Positions 21,301-31,826 of a stretch of DNA of 64,000 bases are shown here, piece after piece (positions within the stretch are counted from its first letter, which is position 1; each line of letters begins with the position of its first letter). Location of the stretch: positions 10,496,184 to 10,560,183 of the forward strand of contig OZ038471.1 in NCBI GenBank assembly GCA_964036295.1. Direction: 5' to 3'. Source of the stretch: Plumapathes pennacea. Taxonomy: Eukaryota; Cnidaria; Anthozoa; Antipatharia; Myriopathidae. Below the pieces are notes generated by a model. The model saw only the letters and a program-made list of their open reading frames with translations. It had not been told where the DNA came from and did not search any database. The position numbers and the translations under genes were made by a program.

Positions 21301-21730
21301 AAGATGGTTGAATTCTCACGTCTTTTACTACTCCATCAATAACTAAAACTGCTGCATCAGATAAAACAAAAACGTGACAATTGACAGTCGTAGAGGCAAC
21401 TCCAGCCATATCAACAACCAATCTAACACCATCTTGTGACCTTCCAACCACAACTCCATCACATGAACATTATTATCTGGTGTGGATCTTAAATCAACCC
21501 ATAACGCAAACTTGTCATTATGAAAGTCTATTTCCTTGAAGTGATCCTCAACATAATCAAACCTTTTCAAAATCATTGGCCAAACATCCTCTCTTAAAAT
21601 TTCGTTTGAAAATGTGTGGAACACCATTGATGGAAACTTTAACAGAATTAATTAAAGGGTTAACAAACTCTTCTGCTTTCCTCTCACCTGAATCAAAACT
21701 CTTCAAGAAGAACATCATAATTCCTTTCAT
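21272..21730 (-). pseudogene. Polinton DLRST-motif protein
   Basis: Begins MKGIMMFFLKSF, then FVNPLINSVKVSINGV. After a frame break it reads FSNEILREDVW...KFALWVDLRSTPDNNVH, and after another LVVDMAGVASTTVNCHVFVL...DVRIQPSFEIPRL. I recall ALWxDLRSxxDNxxHG...VNCHVFV proteins from cnidarian and insect Polinton loci; their exact role is unclear to me (virion component is plausible). Two frame breaks make this copy non-functional. Confidence 0.5.
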
Positions 21731-22248
21731 GCAACTTCTTGGAGTGTTTCGTCTTTAAACATTCCAAGTACTTTTTTATTCAAACCAGATGGAATACTGC
21801 TTGGATGATCGTTTGAAATCTCACTAGTGCCAAAATTTGATTTCACATCAGGAGTAATATCTTTATAAAAATCCTGTTTCAGTTTCATAAGTCAGAGAAT
21901 CTGTGTCGGTGAATAAAAGCTTTGATTTTTTACCATATTTTTTCTTGATATAACCGTAGTGAAAACCATACATTATCAATTTACTAAGATCAAGAATAGC
22001 CAGCCCAAGGTAAATTGGCTTGTTGTAATAAGTCTTAGTTTTACCCTGCAACCAAATTTTCACTAAAAACGGTTCTCCCTCGATAATTAGATTTTTTGAC
22101 TAACTTAGAAAATTGTGATTCATGAGTCGCAAGTCGAATATCCACTCGATTTCTAATATTTTCCATCGTTTTTCCAAAGAGAGAATTGTTCATTAGTTTA
22201 TAAAAGTTTTTCTCAACTTCATCTTCCCAGCCATTCTCATCTTAGTAT
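21727..22248 (-). pseudogene. polB: protein-primed DNA polymerase B (Polinton 1), C-terminal part
   Basis: Contains LMNNSLFGKTMENIRNRVD, the palm motif C region LLFTDTDSLTYE (YGDTDS equivalent) and NKKVLGMFKDET, then breaks straight into the start of the next gene. About 90 C-terminal residues present in Polinton 2 are deleted here. Frame breaks occur near 22070 and 22210. Upstream codons are separated by 18.4 kb of inserted elements and resume at 40645. Confidence 0.8.
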
Positions 22249-22251
22249 TAA

Positions 22252-22752
22252 GAGGCTGTCTCTGTAAAATCCTCCGAGTCATTTCAGATTCAAAAATGGA
22301 TTTCGCTCATACTTTGCTAATCGAAGACACTTGATACCCAAGTAACGAAAAACATAGTTTGTTTGGTGGAATTCGGTTGTACTTAGAAAATTTGAGCTTT
22401 GATGACCTTGACCCTGAAATGCTCTGACGGGCCCTGTGAAAATGCAAGAAAATGGGTAAACTTCTAGACTTTCTGTGTTCTAAACGGTGTTTCCGATTAA
22501 AAACAAATTCGATACTAGCATAGAATAACCTTCATTCTCTCTGGAAAAAGTGATTTCCTTTTGTGTTATGGAAATACCGCGGAAAAAACGTCGCACAAAC
22601 ACAGTTTCCTTAGCGTGACGGGTCAACTTTTGAAAAAGTATCTAAGTTGAAGTCACGTAATCTCGAAAGTGGCACTTACCTGGAACGTTCTTTTAGTATT
22701 GATGCAGAGTAAAAAGGATACTTTTCAAGTATCAGTTAAAATAATTGGCGGC
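22252..22752 (+). repeat. Transposon B left TIR
   Basis: 501 bp, reverse complement of 36582-37081. Identity is high, with a few substitutions and 1-5 bp indels. Confidence 0.9.
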
Positions 22753-23388
22753 TGTTTTACGGAAAAATTATCCCTCGAATATTTGCTTTCGTGACGATAG
22801 GTCATTCTGTCACGCAAATCATGGCATCCCTGGAAGACGGTATTTTTAAGATGGAAAATGTTCCTAGTGTTTCGAGATAAGGAGAAGAGCAATAATATGT
22901 GAAGTATAGGAAGTAAAGTAACATTACACCAGTGCGAACGGCGTTATTTATTTTTTACCAGCACAATGAAGTGGCCTATCGGCTCACTCTTATATCTAAA
23001 TTTACATTAAATGCTCTCACCCGTTAACGATCCCCGAACGATCGATGCCTTCTAAATTGACATTCAAGAGTCAAATGATATTACATCAAAGGGAAGAAAA
23101 CTGAACCTTTCTTGTGAAAGCACTTTCAAAAAAGAAGACCGAAACCAGAGTCACCAACTACAAAGCTTGATAGGCGTAGTACGAAATATGGTGACTCTCG
23201 AATAATTATGTTGGAAGATGATCTCACATCTTTTTGACACAAGTGGTCTTGTGTTGTCTTTTTCAGCAAGTAATGCAATTTACATCTTTCGTAAACTATC
23301 AGCGTTTGATTGTCATTGATGTGTATGAAGATTTCCATGGCCGCGTCAATTACTGACAGTAACTATCAATCAGTCCCATAATTATTTC
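22753..23388. other. subterminal region of transposon B
   Basis: Lies between the left TIR and the 3' end of gene B. No homology to the equivalent region of A was recognised and no credible frame is present. Probably 3' UTR and subterminal sequence. Confidence 0.4.
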
Positions 23389-24432
23389 TTAACTCTTGTT
23401 GCATTGGCACTCCAAGATCATATTTTTAACCTTTTGCACAAGTTCCTTTTTCTTATCGCGGGACTTGAACTGTATTTCGAAGTGAGTGCAGATGGCCTTC
23501 AGCATGGCAACATTAAATGAGTTAAGCTTCTCTTTTTTAGTGCAGTCACAGAGATTGAAAGCATCGTAATAGATAGGGTGTGTTATCCCTATTTCGTTGT
23601 GAATGTCTCTCAATGTTGACTGTCGCCTTTTTTCGTCATCCACGCTTTCAACTTCTTTAATCCATTCGTCAAGATCATCGGCTGCAACTGCTTCATCTCG
23701 TCCTCGGGTGCAGGGCTCTTTCCGTTTAACAGCTGCGAGTCTCGAAAAGTAGGACTGTATCTGCGTTCGTGTTAACCACTCGGCTCGGTCAAAAAGCCTC
23801 TCGTTGTTCTCCGATCTCGCAGCCCTCATGTCAGCGGAAGCTTTCTCTGGATCTTGTTTTCTTCCTGTCTCCTCTCCGGCGTCAAACTTGGCTTCCAGAT
23901 AGTCCCTCACTTTCTGGGAATATCGAGATGCTCCCTTCCAAGGCTTTTGTAGTGCCCAACCCATCGAAAGTGGGACATAATCTTCGGGATGTTCGTGACA
24001 AACACCAGGTATTGAGCTGTTGCACCGCCACTTTGTTGCACTGTGGTAAAGCGTGCAGCCCATTCTCTTCGAATCTTGTCATAGTAACTTTCCCCTTTTG
24101 ATGATGGTGTTGTGCTCCCCCACACTGAGGTGGTATTGCAATTCCTCAAAATGTTCAAATGTGGCAGTGCATCCAGGCTCAGAACACGGGAAACCGTCGG
24201 TGAGCACAGGACTGGGTAGCAAACATTGTGACTTGGGTTGGGAATCCTTCATCTTCAATGGTTGTCTAACAGAACGGCCAAAGAAGGTCTTGTCGGCGTC
24301 AACAACGAGCGACGTTGTTTCTTGTGGTTTTACAACTATGTTGCTATAATGAATGAGTTTCCCTGGCCCAACAGCGTACGCCTTCCATACTCTCACTCCC
24401 TCTGGCTCATATCTAAAACTTGTGGTAAGCAC
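23389..24432 (-). pseudogene. DDE-like transposon gene B, C2H2 finger and GWALK domain
   Basis: The frame 24432-24079 has RYEPEGVRVWKAYAVGPG and a C2H2 finger, CSEPGCTATFEHFEELQYH. After a frame break near 24080 the frame 24063-23389 has GWALQKPWKGASRYSQKVRD, YLEAKF, TGRKQD, MRAAR, WLTRTQIQSYFSR and a C-terminal helical tail that includes a SAP-like stretch (NVAMLKAICTHFEIQFKSRD). It aligns with A 7356-8168. The tail is longer than in A, where the frame ends soon after ...YDLCSM. Confidence 0.6.
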
Positions 24433-25330
24433 TGAAGTGGCTTATTTTCTTCAGAATAATGGTCTTTTGCTGCTCGTTGATATGGTTAACAGAAGCAGTC
24501 ACGCCCTTAACTGTTCTCTCCATAAGCGCTTCTCTCATGGCTTCAGCAGACAAAATGTCGTGGTCTTCGTCACAGCATCTGCGAACCGCCGACATCATTG
24601 GGCATATGATACAATCACAGATGTCTTTGCCGTGCTGTGGTTCCGAAAAGTCGTATCGCTGTACTGTTATGCCAGAGCACTTGCTCAGTTCCAGGATGGA
24701 TGCCATCAGAAAATTATTGTGGTAACTCCTGCCTCGTGAGACCTCAAAAACACAGTTTTCAAGGACGGGCGCTCACTCTTCAGATGCTTCAAGAAGTTTT
24801 CCAAGACACAATGGACTGCAAACCAATCTTGCGAACAGGAGTCGAAAAGATGGACGAAAGTGGCAACTTCAAATTTCCCTGATTCCTTCAGATTTGTGAT
24901 GAGACTGCTGACGTGCCAACTAAGGCCTCTCTTGCCAAACCATTTGGCTTGCTTCTCACGATATCTTTGGCACTGGAACTTCATCGCCCAGTCCATTGTT
25001 ATTAGGGCTGAAGATTGATCTAAGTTCTTTAAAGCAAACTGCCTTTGACTCTTCCTGATTTTCTGAGCGTAGAACATGGGCTTTCCACTTAGAGATGTTT
25101 TCTTCCGAACGCATGAAATCGTACAAAAGGTCTCCTTGTTGTTCAGCGCTGTAGAACGTAATCTGTGTATCGTGAGTTCTTAGCAATGTCTCCACCTCAG
25201 CAAGTGCGTTTCTCAGAGCCTCACATTGATTACAAATGATGTTGTGATCATGATCACACGTTTCTTGAAATGCAATATCATTTGCATCACTTAGAGCAAA
25301 TTGGCGGCAGTGATCGGCACATGGACTTCC
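24413..25330 (-). pseudogene. DDE-like transposon gene B, zinc module and degenerate core
   Basis: 25330-25190 reads CADHCRQFALSD...CDHDHNIICNQCEAL, the same zinc-like cluster as in A. Next come MDWAMKFQCQRYREKQ and WFGKRGLSWH, then FLRSHEAGV where A has FRQDNAGCYH. So the second catalytic-like Asp, the Asn and the Cys are lost, and the frame breaks there. Downstream FSEPQHGKDICD keeps the GK...D motif. Dead copy. Confidence 0.6.
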
Positions 25331-25333
25331 TTC

Positions 25334-25663
25334 TTATTTCCAATGAGCCCTGTAATCCGTTTTCAGATAGCGTTTACTTTCTAAAAGAGTGCTTTGTACT
25401 TGGGAAGACCAATCTGGTTTAGCCCCTGCCCTTTCCAATTCTTCCACTATTCTGAAGGTCAACGCCCCATCTGTTGCGATGTTATCTAGTCCTTGTAAAG
25501 CCTTTCGTTGCGAAGCTTCGCGCACTTCGAGAATCCTGTAGAATGTTGCTCGACTTAATGGTTCGAACTGTTCCTCTTCACAATGCTTTTGGTACTGTGC
25601 AACCATTGTAGAACGTGTCACTGTCCGGATGACGTTAGGCATTTCAATGTTCTCTCCACAATC
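25334..25663 (-). pseudogene. DDE-like transposon gene B, central exon (second half)
   Basis: DCGENIEMPNVIRTVTRSTM, EQFEPLSRATFYRILEV, ALQGLDNIATDGALTF and a helical tail match A 9589-9990. The exon is cut at 25664 by MITE 1; its first half lies at 27566-27780, beyond the inserted block. Confidence 0.6.
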
Positions 25664-25665
25664 AA

Positions 25666-25927
25666 CAATCAAATGCAAAATGGTTGAGACACTCGCAGAA
25701 AAAGACCCATTCTTCTCTTCCATTCCTTCACTCTCATCTGGATTTTATTTGACGGCATCTTTCCCCCCCTCCCCCGTTTCAATGTTTGAGTATCCAATAT
25801 CACACAACGAGATTTCAGGCCCGAACAACATTGAGAAGGGGGGAGAGGGGAAGAAATCAACAAAACTTAAAAGCCGATAAATTGCTCAAAATATGCACAG
25901 TGTCTCGACTACTTTTGCATTTGATTG
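25666..25927 (+). mobile_element. MITE 1 (262 bp) in gene B
   Basis: Ends CAATCAAATGCAAAATGGTT... and ...ACTTTTGCATTTGATTG form ~28-bp inverted repeats (GAGACAC inside). The interior has a C-run/G-run pair, CCCCCCTCCCCC and GGGGGGAGAGGGG. Near-identical to MITE 2 (27301-27564) and in the same orientation. It splits an exon of gene B. Confidence 0.85.
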
Positions 25928-27300
25928 TCTGAAAGTCATGTGTCGAAAATGCTGGCTCAGAGCGTCGTTTTTCGATTATTAAAGGCGATTTTTGGCATGA
26001 TTCATCACTGTGTTATCTTCTATTAGGAAAAATAAGTCCCATGGTTCTTTGGAGGTGGGGCGACTAGCTCTCAATGTTCCAAATTGTATCAAATTTGAAA
26101 TTTCCGGAAATGACGGGATAAGACTAGTACTATATTACTTCCGGTGTGTTATTAATTGATGGTATGTTTGCCACAAATACGGCTCGAAATAAACACTATG
26201 AAGGCTACTTCGTGTATGTTACGTCTTGTTCAATGAACTGTCATTATTTTAAAGCTAATTGGCGGGAAAAAAAATGTTTTGACGGAAAACCAACGGTCTA
26301 CCACGGTCTACCACGGTCTACCATCAGAACAAAAGGAATTATGTAAATAATCTTTTGTTTACATGGTAGACCATAGTAGACCGTGGTAGACCGTTGATTA
26401 ATCTTCATGGATATGAATCTGCTGGACATTGTGATGATCGTTCACTCAATTTCGGCCGAAAATAAGCTTAGAGAAGCATTTTGGGCACGGTGGAATGTCT
26501 TTCTGCCCCTCTGCGGGAATCTGATAGCTAAAATTGAATACTCGTCATCGCACAAACAGTATCTCAGTTTCTCGCTAGTCATTCACATCATTATTTGTGT
26601 CTCATTCAATTCAGATGCCTGTCTAATGGGCGATGATGTGCTTGGTTTAGATGGAAATTTTGGACCGTCATCCCAACCCTCTAGTTCTGATAAATACGGT
26701 TGAATGTCTTCCATGTCTCGTTTCTGTGATATTCTGATGCACTCAGATAACGATTGAATTGCCTAAACGATGTATAAACCCAGCGACAATGTTTGAAAAC
26801 AGGTGAAAACCCCAGGTTTATATAGCACACACAAATTATAATTAAAAAAGGTGCATTAGTGCTGAGTGTGATTTCTTTCCCTAAAATTGTTTAGGCGTTA
26901 ACCCGCTATCGCGCGTAAACAGAGTCACGCCTGCTCTTACGCACGTTTACCTTACAGCCCATTTTAGGCCTAAAGTGAGGGCCGAACACGTAAAGACTGC
27001 ATCAACTGTTCCAGAATTGTTACTGAAAACCAGAAAATGACATGACGTGCATCACTGAACTTTCACATCAATGGACAGTGAGTAAAGTAAGGTTTAATAA
27101 GACGGATACCCAGCTGTGACAATTACGTGCGTTTAAAAACATTCAATATACAAAGGAATTTCCTTGCCAAATCTCGAAAACTGCCGTTGTAACACATTTC
27201 CAGAATTGTGCAAACAGTAGTCGGACCATGCGTACGTTCTGCAAATTCTATGCAGATACCTCAAATATTCACAGAAAAATAGCACATTAACCGCTTCAGA
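25928..27300. mobile_element. 1.37-kb segment between two MITEs
   Basis: Begins TCTGAA and ends TTCAGA, adjacent to the inverted MITE ends, so TCTGAA...TTCAGA extends the terminal symmetry. It includes a 106-bp foldback at 26291-26396. One 98-codon frame at 26407-26703 has no recognisable motif. The MITE-spacer-MITE block behaves as one 1.9-kb insertion into the exon. Confidence 0.5.
26291..26396. repeat. 106-bp perfect-type foldback with GGTCTACCAC triplets
   Basis: The arms 26291-26324 and 26363-26396 (34 nt each) are reverse complements with about one mismatch. Each arm is itself three copies of CGGTCTACCA. The loop is 38 bp. A strong extruding hairpin, and a possible tiny foldback element. 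Confidence 0.75.
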
Positions 27301-27564
27301 CAATCAAATGCAAATTATGGTTGAGACACTCGCAGAAAAAGACCCATTCTTCTCTTCTATTCCCTCACTGTCATCTGGATTTTATTTGACAGCATCTTTC
27401 CCCCCCTCCCCCGTTTCAATGTTGAGTATCCAATATCACACAACGAGATTTCAGGCCCGAACAACATTGAGAAGGGGGGAGGGGGGGAAGAAATCAACAA
27501 AACTTAAAAGCCGATAAATTGCTCAAAATATGCACAGTGTCTCAACTACTTTTGCATTTGATTG
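27301..27564 (+). mobile_element. MITE 2 (264 bp) in gene B
   Basis: The same element as MITE 1, same orientation, with about a dozen differences. The gene B reading frame resumes directly after it (minus-strand LKLQ). Confidence 0.85.
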
Positions 27565-27565
27565 A

Positions 27566-28042
27566 AGCTTCAAGGTTCGTGTACCAAAGGCTACGTCCTG
27601 GTGAAAATAAGGCCTGTCACAGAACTCTAGGAAACGGGTAGCTTTTACAACGTCAATTTTTATCCTGTGCTGAGGGATCTTTTGAACTGGTGTGCCAGGA
27701 CCATGGGCATTGGCGTGAGTTCTAGCCTTTCTAATATCCCATTCCGTCAGTGGAGTTCCTGAAGCTGCGTGAATCTTCATGAGTTGATGGACCGGATACT
27801 TTTACGCATATATACTTAAGAGCTGTGTTTTAAGATTTCTCGTGGCGGCCTTGTCGTATGCGTCTACCAGATCAGTGAGCTCTGAGCAGACCTCTTCAAA
27901 TCTGGACCTTTGGACTTCTTGGAAAAGCCTATTTCCATCAGCAGGAGCTATAGCACTACAGACCGTTTTGCATGCCTTCAGTGGCTCTCGTGATGCATCC
28001 AGTGCGTTCAAACTCGTTTGCCTTTACCCATGTTGTTTTTAA
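27566..28042 (-). pseudogene. DDE-like transposon gene B, helical exon and first half of central exon
   Basis: 28011-27802 has SREPLKACKTVCSAIAPADG...EELTDLVDAYDKA-type helices ending LLSIYA. After a stop and frame change, 27780-27566 reads LTEWDIRKARTHANAHGPGT, PQHRIKIDVVKATRFLEF, QDVAFGTRTLKL. It aligns with A 9990-10470. Confidence 0.55.
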
Positions 28043-28173
28043 CTGGAAATTCAAGGGGCTTATACGTCCCGTAGTTTCACATTTGGAAATGTTTTCCATA
28101 GCTTGATTGAATATATCAAGAGCGGCGATAGACTGAAAAGTCGGAATTTCCCTTGCGAAATGAAGCTGGATGA

Positions 28174-28191
28174 TTCTAGAATTTTCTAGAA
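28174..28191. promoter_or_regulatory. perfect four-unit heat-shock element
   Basis: TTC-TA-GAA-TT-TTC-TA-GAA, 11 bp inside the TIR. A further TTC-TG-GAA-TT-TTC set follows after a 3-bp spacer (28195-28207). The identical arrangement is kept at 46315-46332 in copy 3. Confidence 0.6.
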
Positions 28192-29974
28192 TATTTCTGG
28201 AATTTTCCCAGCTTTAATTCTAGAAATCTATTAAATTATTCCAGTTTTAACACTAGAAATTTTTAGAAATTTCCAGGATGTCAAATGAAACAAAACTCAA
28301 AATTAAAGCTATAAATATTTTCTGGAAATTTCTAGTCTGGAAATTTCTAGCATTAACCAGAATAATGAAGCTGGATTATTCAAGAAATTTCTAGAATATT
28401 AGTCCAGCTCTAAATCTAGAAATTTCTGGAAACTACCAGGAAGTTAAATATGAAACACCAAAACTAGCAATTTCTGGAAATTTATAACCTGGAAATTTCT
28501 AGCATTAACCAGAATAACGAAGCTGGATTATTCTAGCGGGATTTTTCCGGCACTAATTCAAGAAATTTCTAGAATTATTTCAGTTCTAGAATTCACCAAA
28601 ATGATAATAATGGAGATCTAGAATTATTCCAACTTGTTGCAGAGAAATTTCTGGAATTTCTAGAATTATTCTATGTTATGCTAGAAATTCCTAGAATTTT
28701 TAATATGAAAACTACAGATAAAAGAGAGACAAAACAGGCATAAAATCAGTTTATGGGAAGTTATCGTAACGCATTTCTGTTCATTTGCGTCGGCTGGCCG
28801 TCAAAACATTGCGTAACGTCGGCTATTAAGAGTTTTCTCTTAGTAAATGAAGGTTGGAAAATTGTTCGAGAAACTGTAATTTGAGATAATTCGGGAAAAA
28901 TGGGGATAGCGAACAGAACATGATTATTTCACAGATCTCCACACAAAAGAAGTATGCAGAGGCACGGCCGTGAGCGCTTGAAAGACAAGAAATAGTCGGA
29001 AAACTATAGGTTCCCGAAGATAAAAGTGTCTGATGATTCAGTATAAAACGATGCATAGAAGTACGACTATCTAATTTTGTAAACAATTTGCCTTCCAGCG
29101 TACACATGAAATAAGAACTCGATGCCGCCGGCGCTCCGTTAAATTTCATGAAACTTGCCAATTTTAAGAATTGCAAGCCAACTGCCTTAAAGAAGTGCTG
29201 ACTACGTTCCGCCACCATGGACACGCAAGTTACAAACATTTATGAATTTTCAAAGGTACGTTTGGGAAAAAAAGAAAAAAAGAAAGATTTACGGCACTGT
29301 GCGAGTCGCAATTTGAACACTTTGACGGCCAGAGGTGGACTTCAAAGAAGATTTACTAGAGATTTCATAATGCATTTGAAACACCCGTGCTATTTATACG
29401 GATAAAACTTATACACAACTGACCTTAATTATCTTCGGTTCTTCTGTCGACTCAGCTTGCCAAGGTTTCAGTGCAAAACTTCAGTTTTTCTTCCATCCCA
29501 GTTGCTTCATTTTGAGTTGATTTATGAATTTGTTTTCCATGGTTAAACATTTGGGAAAAGCTTCATTCCTTAACTGCCTTTCCATTGCCACAGACTAGAA
29601 ATTTCTCTCACAAATGAAAGAAACCCTCCTCGCTTGAGTTTGAAAAAGATAAAATCAACAACGTCGCGTCCGCGCTTACATTTTGGCGCTCTAAAGAAAA
29701 CGCTTCTAATTGGTTAATGTGACTCGCTCCCAGTGCAAACGTGGGGCAACGAGAGGCCATTTTGTTTTGCCAGCTTTACACGTGAGGAAATAGAGTTTGC
29801 GAACGTCAAGTCAATTTAAAGGCGGTTAACTAAAATTATGAATATGGCTACTTGGTTGGAGCAATCTTCAGTAAAAAGAGATGGACCTGTGCAATTTTGG
29901 AAAAGCTGCTGCTACAATGTACGCCGTATGTTATGCGAATCATTTTCGTGGTTGAAATTAGCTTCGGGAACAAA

Positions 29975-30066
29975 TCTTTATCGAACACGAACTCAAAATA
30001 GACTATAAATTGTTGGAGCTAAACCAGGACACACCACAAAAACATGATAAGAAAATTCTGGTGGAG
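29975..30066 (+). pseudogene. exon-like block with splice donor, copy 2
   Basis: Equivalent of 1608-1699. KIDYKLLELNQDTPQKHDK is retained up to the GAG|GTGAGT donor, but the upstream frame is broken (CGAACACGAACTC in place of GAAGACGAACTC). See 1608 for the interpretation. Confidence 0.35.
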
Positions 30067-31826
30067 GTGAGTTGGTTTTTGATTCTGATTCTAATATATT
30101 CCTGGAACTGCAGTACTTCCTGTACGACTTCTGTTATCTGGTGATCATTTGGTAATGACATGTATTTCAAATGAATTGTTGCATTAATCCCGGTGTACTT
30201 GTTTCACAAAATCAATCTAAGTGATACCAGTGTATTTAAGCCTGGAGAGTTTTCCCATATAGTATTTTATTATTTTAGAGTGTCATAATATCATCTGCAA
30301 GTTCTTATGGTCTTAAATCATGGTGATTATATGCATTTCAGTTTTGTCAATGAGTTTTCTTGACTTTCATGGAACTTGGTTGTGAGATTTTGGGTTTCTT
30401 GTTATGGCTGGAGATTGAATTGTCTGCTATAATTCTGTTAGTTTCCTTTTCAAGATCCTTGCTACAGTGTGATTCATTTCAGATAATATTGTGTGAATCA
30501 AAATACAGTAGTAATTATTTTCCTTTGTAAGTGAGGCAGCTATTTAGGACTGGCCTACTAGATTTCAAAGAGAGAAAAGTATACAATCATCTGCTTTATG
30601 TACACACACCCTGGTTCAATGTTTCTGTTAGTCTTTTGTCTGATAATAAATTTGTAGTGCATGAAGCAACTTCTCAGCATGATTTTATCATTCAGGTGTG
30701 CACAGAGAAAAGGCTTGTAAATTTAACAGTTCATGCAGATCATCAGAATAAAATTGGACTTCTGTTCCAGTTGCAGTTTTCAAATTATATAGGACATATT
30801 TTCGTCGATCCAGTTTGAATCACATGGTTTTTCACAGGTTACTTGAGAAAAATTTAAGGCAAAGGTGTTTCACAGAGTTTTCACATGTCCACTTTAAATA
30901 GTTTTTCAATCATTTTTCTATCACAGGTTTAGGATGTGATTTTGAAACAGACCATATTATTTCTATCTTCAGTAAAACATTTTTAAAATAAAACCTCTAG
31001 GCCCCTTATGTTCCTCAATCATTCATAAATGACATGCATGCCTATCTCCACAAAGACTTTCAATTAGCCCTCTTTACTGATGATTTAAAGTTAGCCTTTT
31101 GCACCAGGATTGCTTAGGTGCTCTAACACCGGTGAAGCCTAGATGGGGCTATGCCTTCAACGTAACTAAATGCAAAATCATACCCATCCAGAAAGCAGAA
31201 TCATGAAAATAATGACAGTCCTTATCTGACATCTTGCTAGGCAATTTTTGAATGTGGCCAAACCATTACTTACCTGATATCACAGTGATCAATAACCTGT
31301 AGCAACCTGTGGTCTCTGTATACCAAAACGACAGTCTGACAGTCTACAAACTGATGGCAACCAGCACCAAGCAACCTTTCTACTGAATTACATTCTTCTC
31401 ACAGATGGGGGATGAACAATGTTTTAAAATGAGCCAATAATAAATAATTGGCTCAGGACCAGTACAGCTGTCAGTCTTTAATCAATTGTTCCAAACTCAG
31501 TACAAATCATCACAAAACCATGTGCTCCATCCAGCCAATGAGTAACTTTTTGTTATTATTTCATATTAATTTTCTATTGAAGTTTGTATAGTGTTCTGTG
31601 ATGGCATATATAGTAAACAGTTGGGGGACAGAGGTCTTACAACTGGGATATTTTTGTGTTAACAAGTAGATGGGCTTATACCCTGGATTCTGTGGTAGTT
31701 ATTTTACCTTAAATATGATTATGATAGCCTAATTTATGAATATTTTACAAAGGAACTGGCCTTTACCTGAACTGCCTGGGGAAATATGGAGTAAAACAGT
31801 ATATTTTATCATCATTTTTAGAAGAA

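Larger units (their letters stand above)
18003..22251 (-). mobile_element. Polinton 1, left segment (virion-side genes)
   Basis: Minus-strand block collinear with 51000-53990 of Polinton 2 but carrying genes that copy 2 lost (packaging ATPase, DLRST protein). It ends on the right at TTAA (22248-22251), where transposon B interrupts the DNA polymerase. The polymerase resumes at 40639. The left terminus of the element is not found: sequence homology stops near 18003 next to the SINE pair, so this end is truncated. Confidence 0.8.

Noticed and set aside
26407-26703. 98-codon frame inside the MITE-flanked spacer as a cargo gene
   Set aside because: No motif and no supporting second copy; left as part of the spacer.
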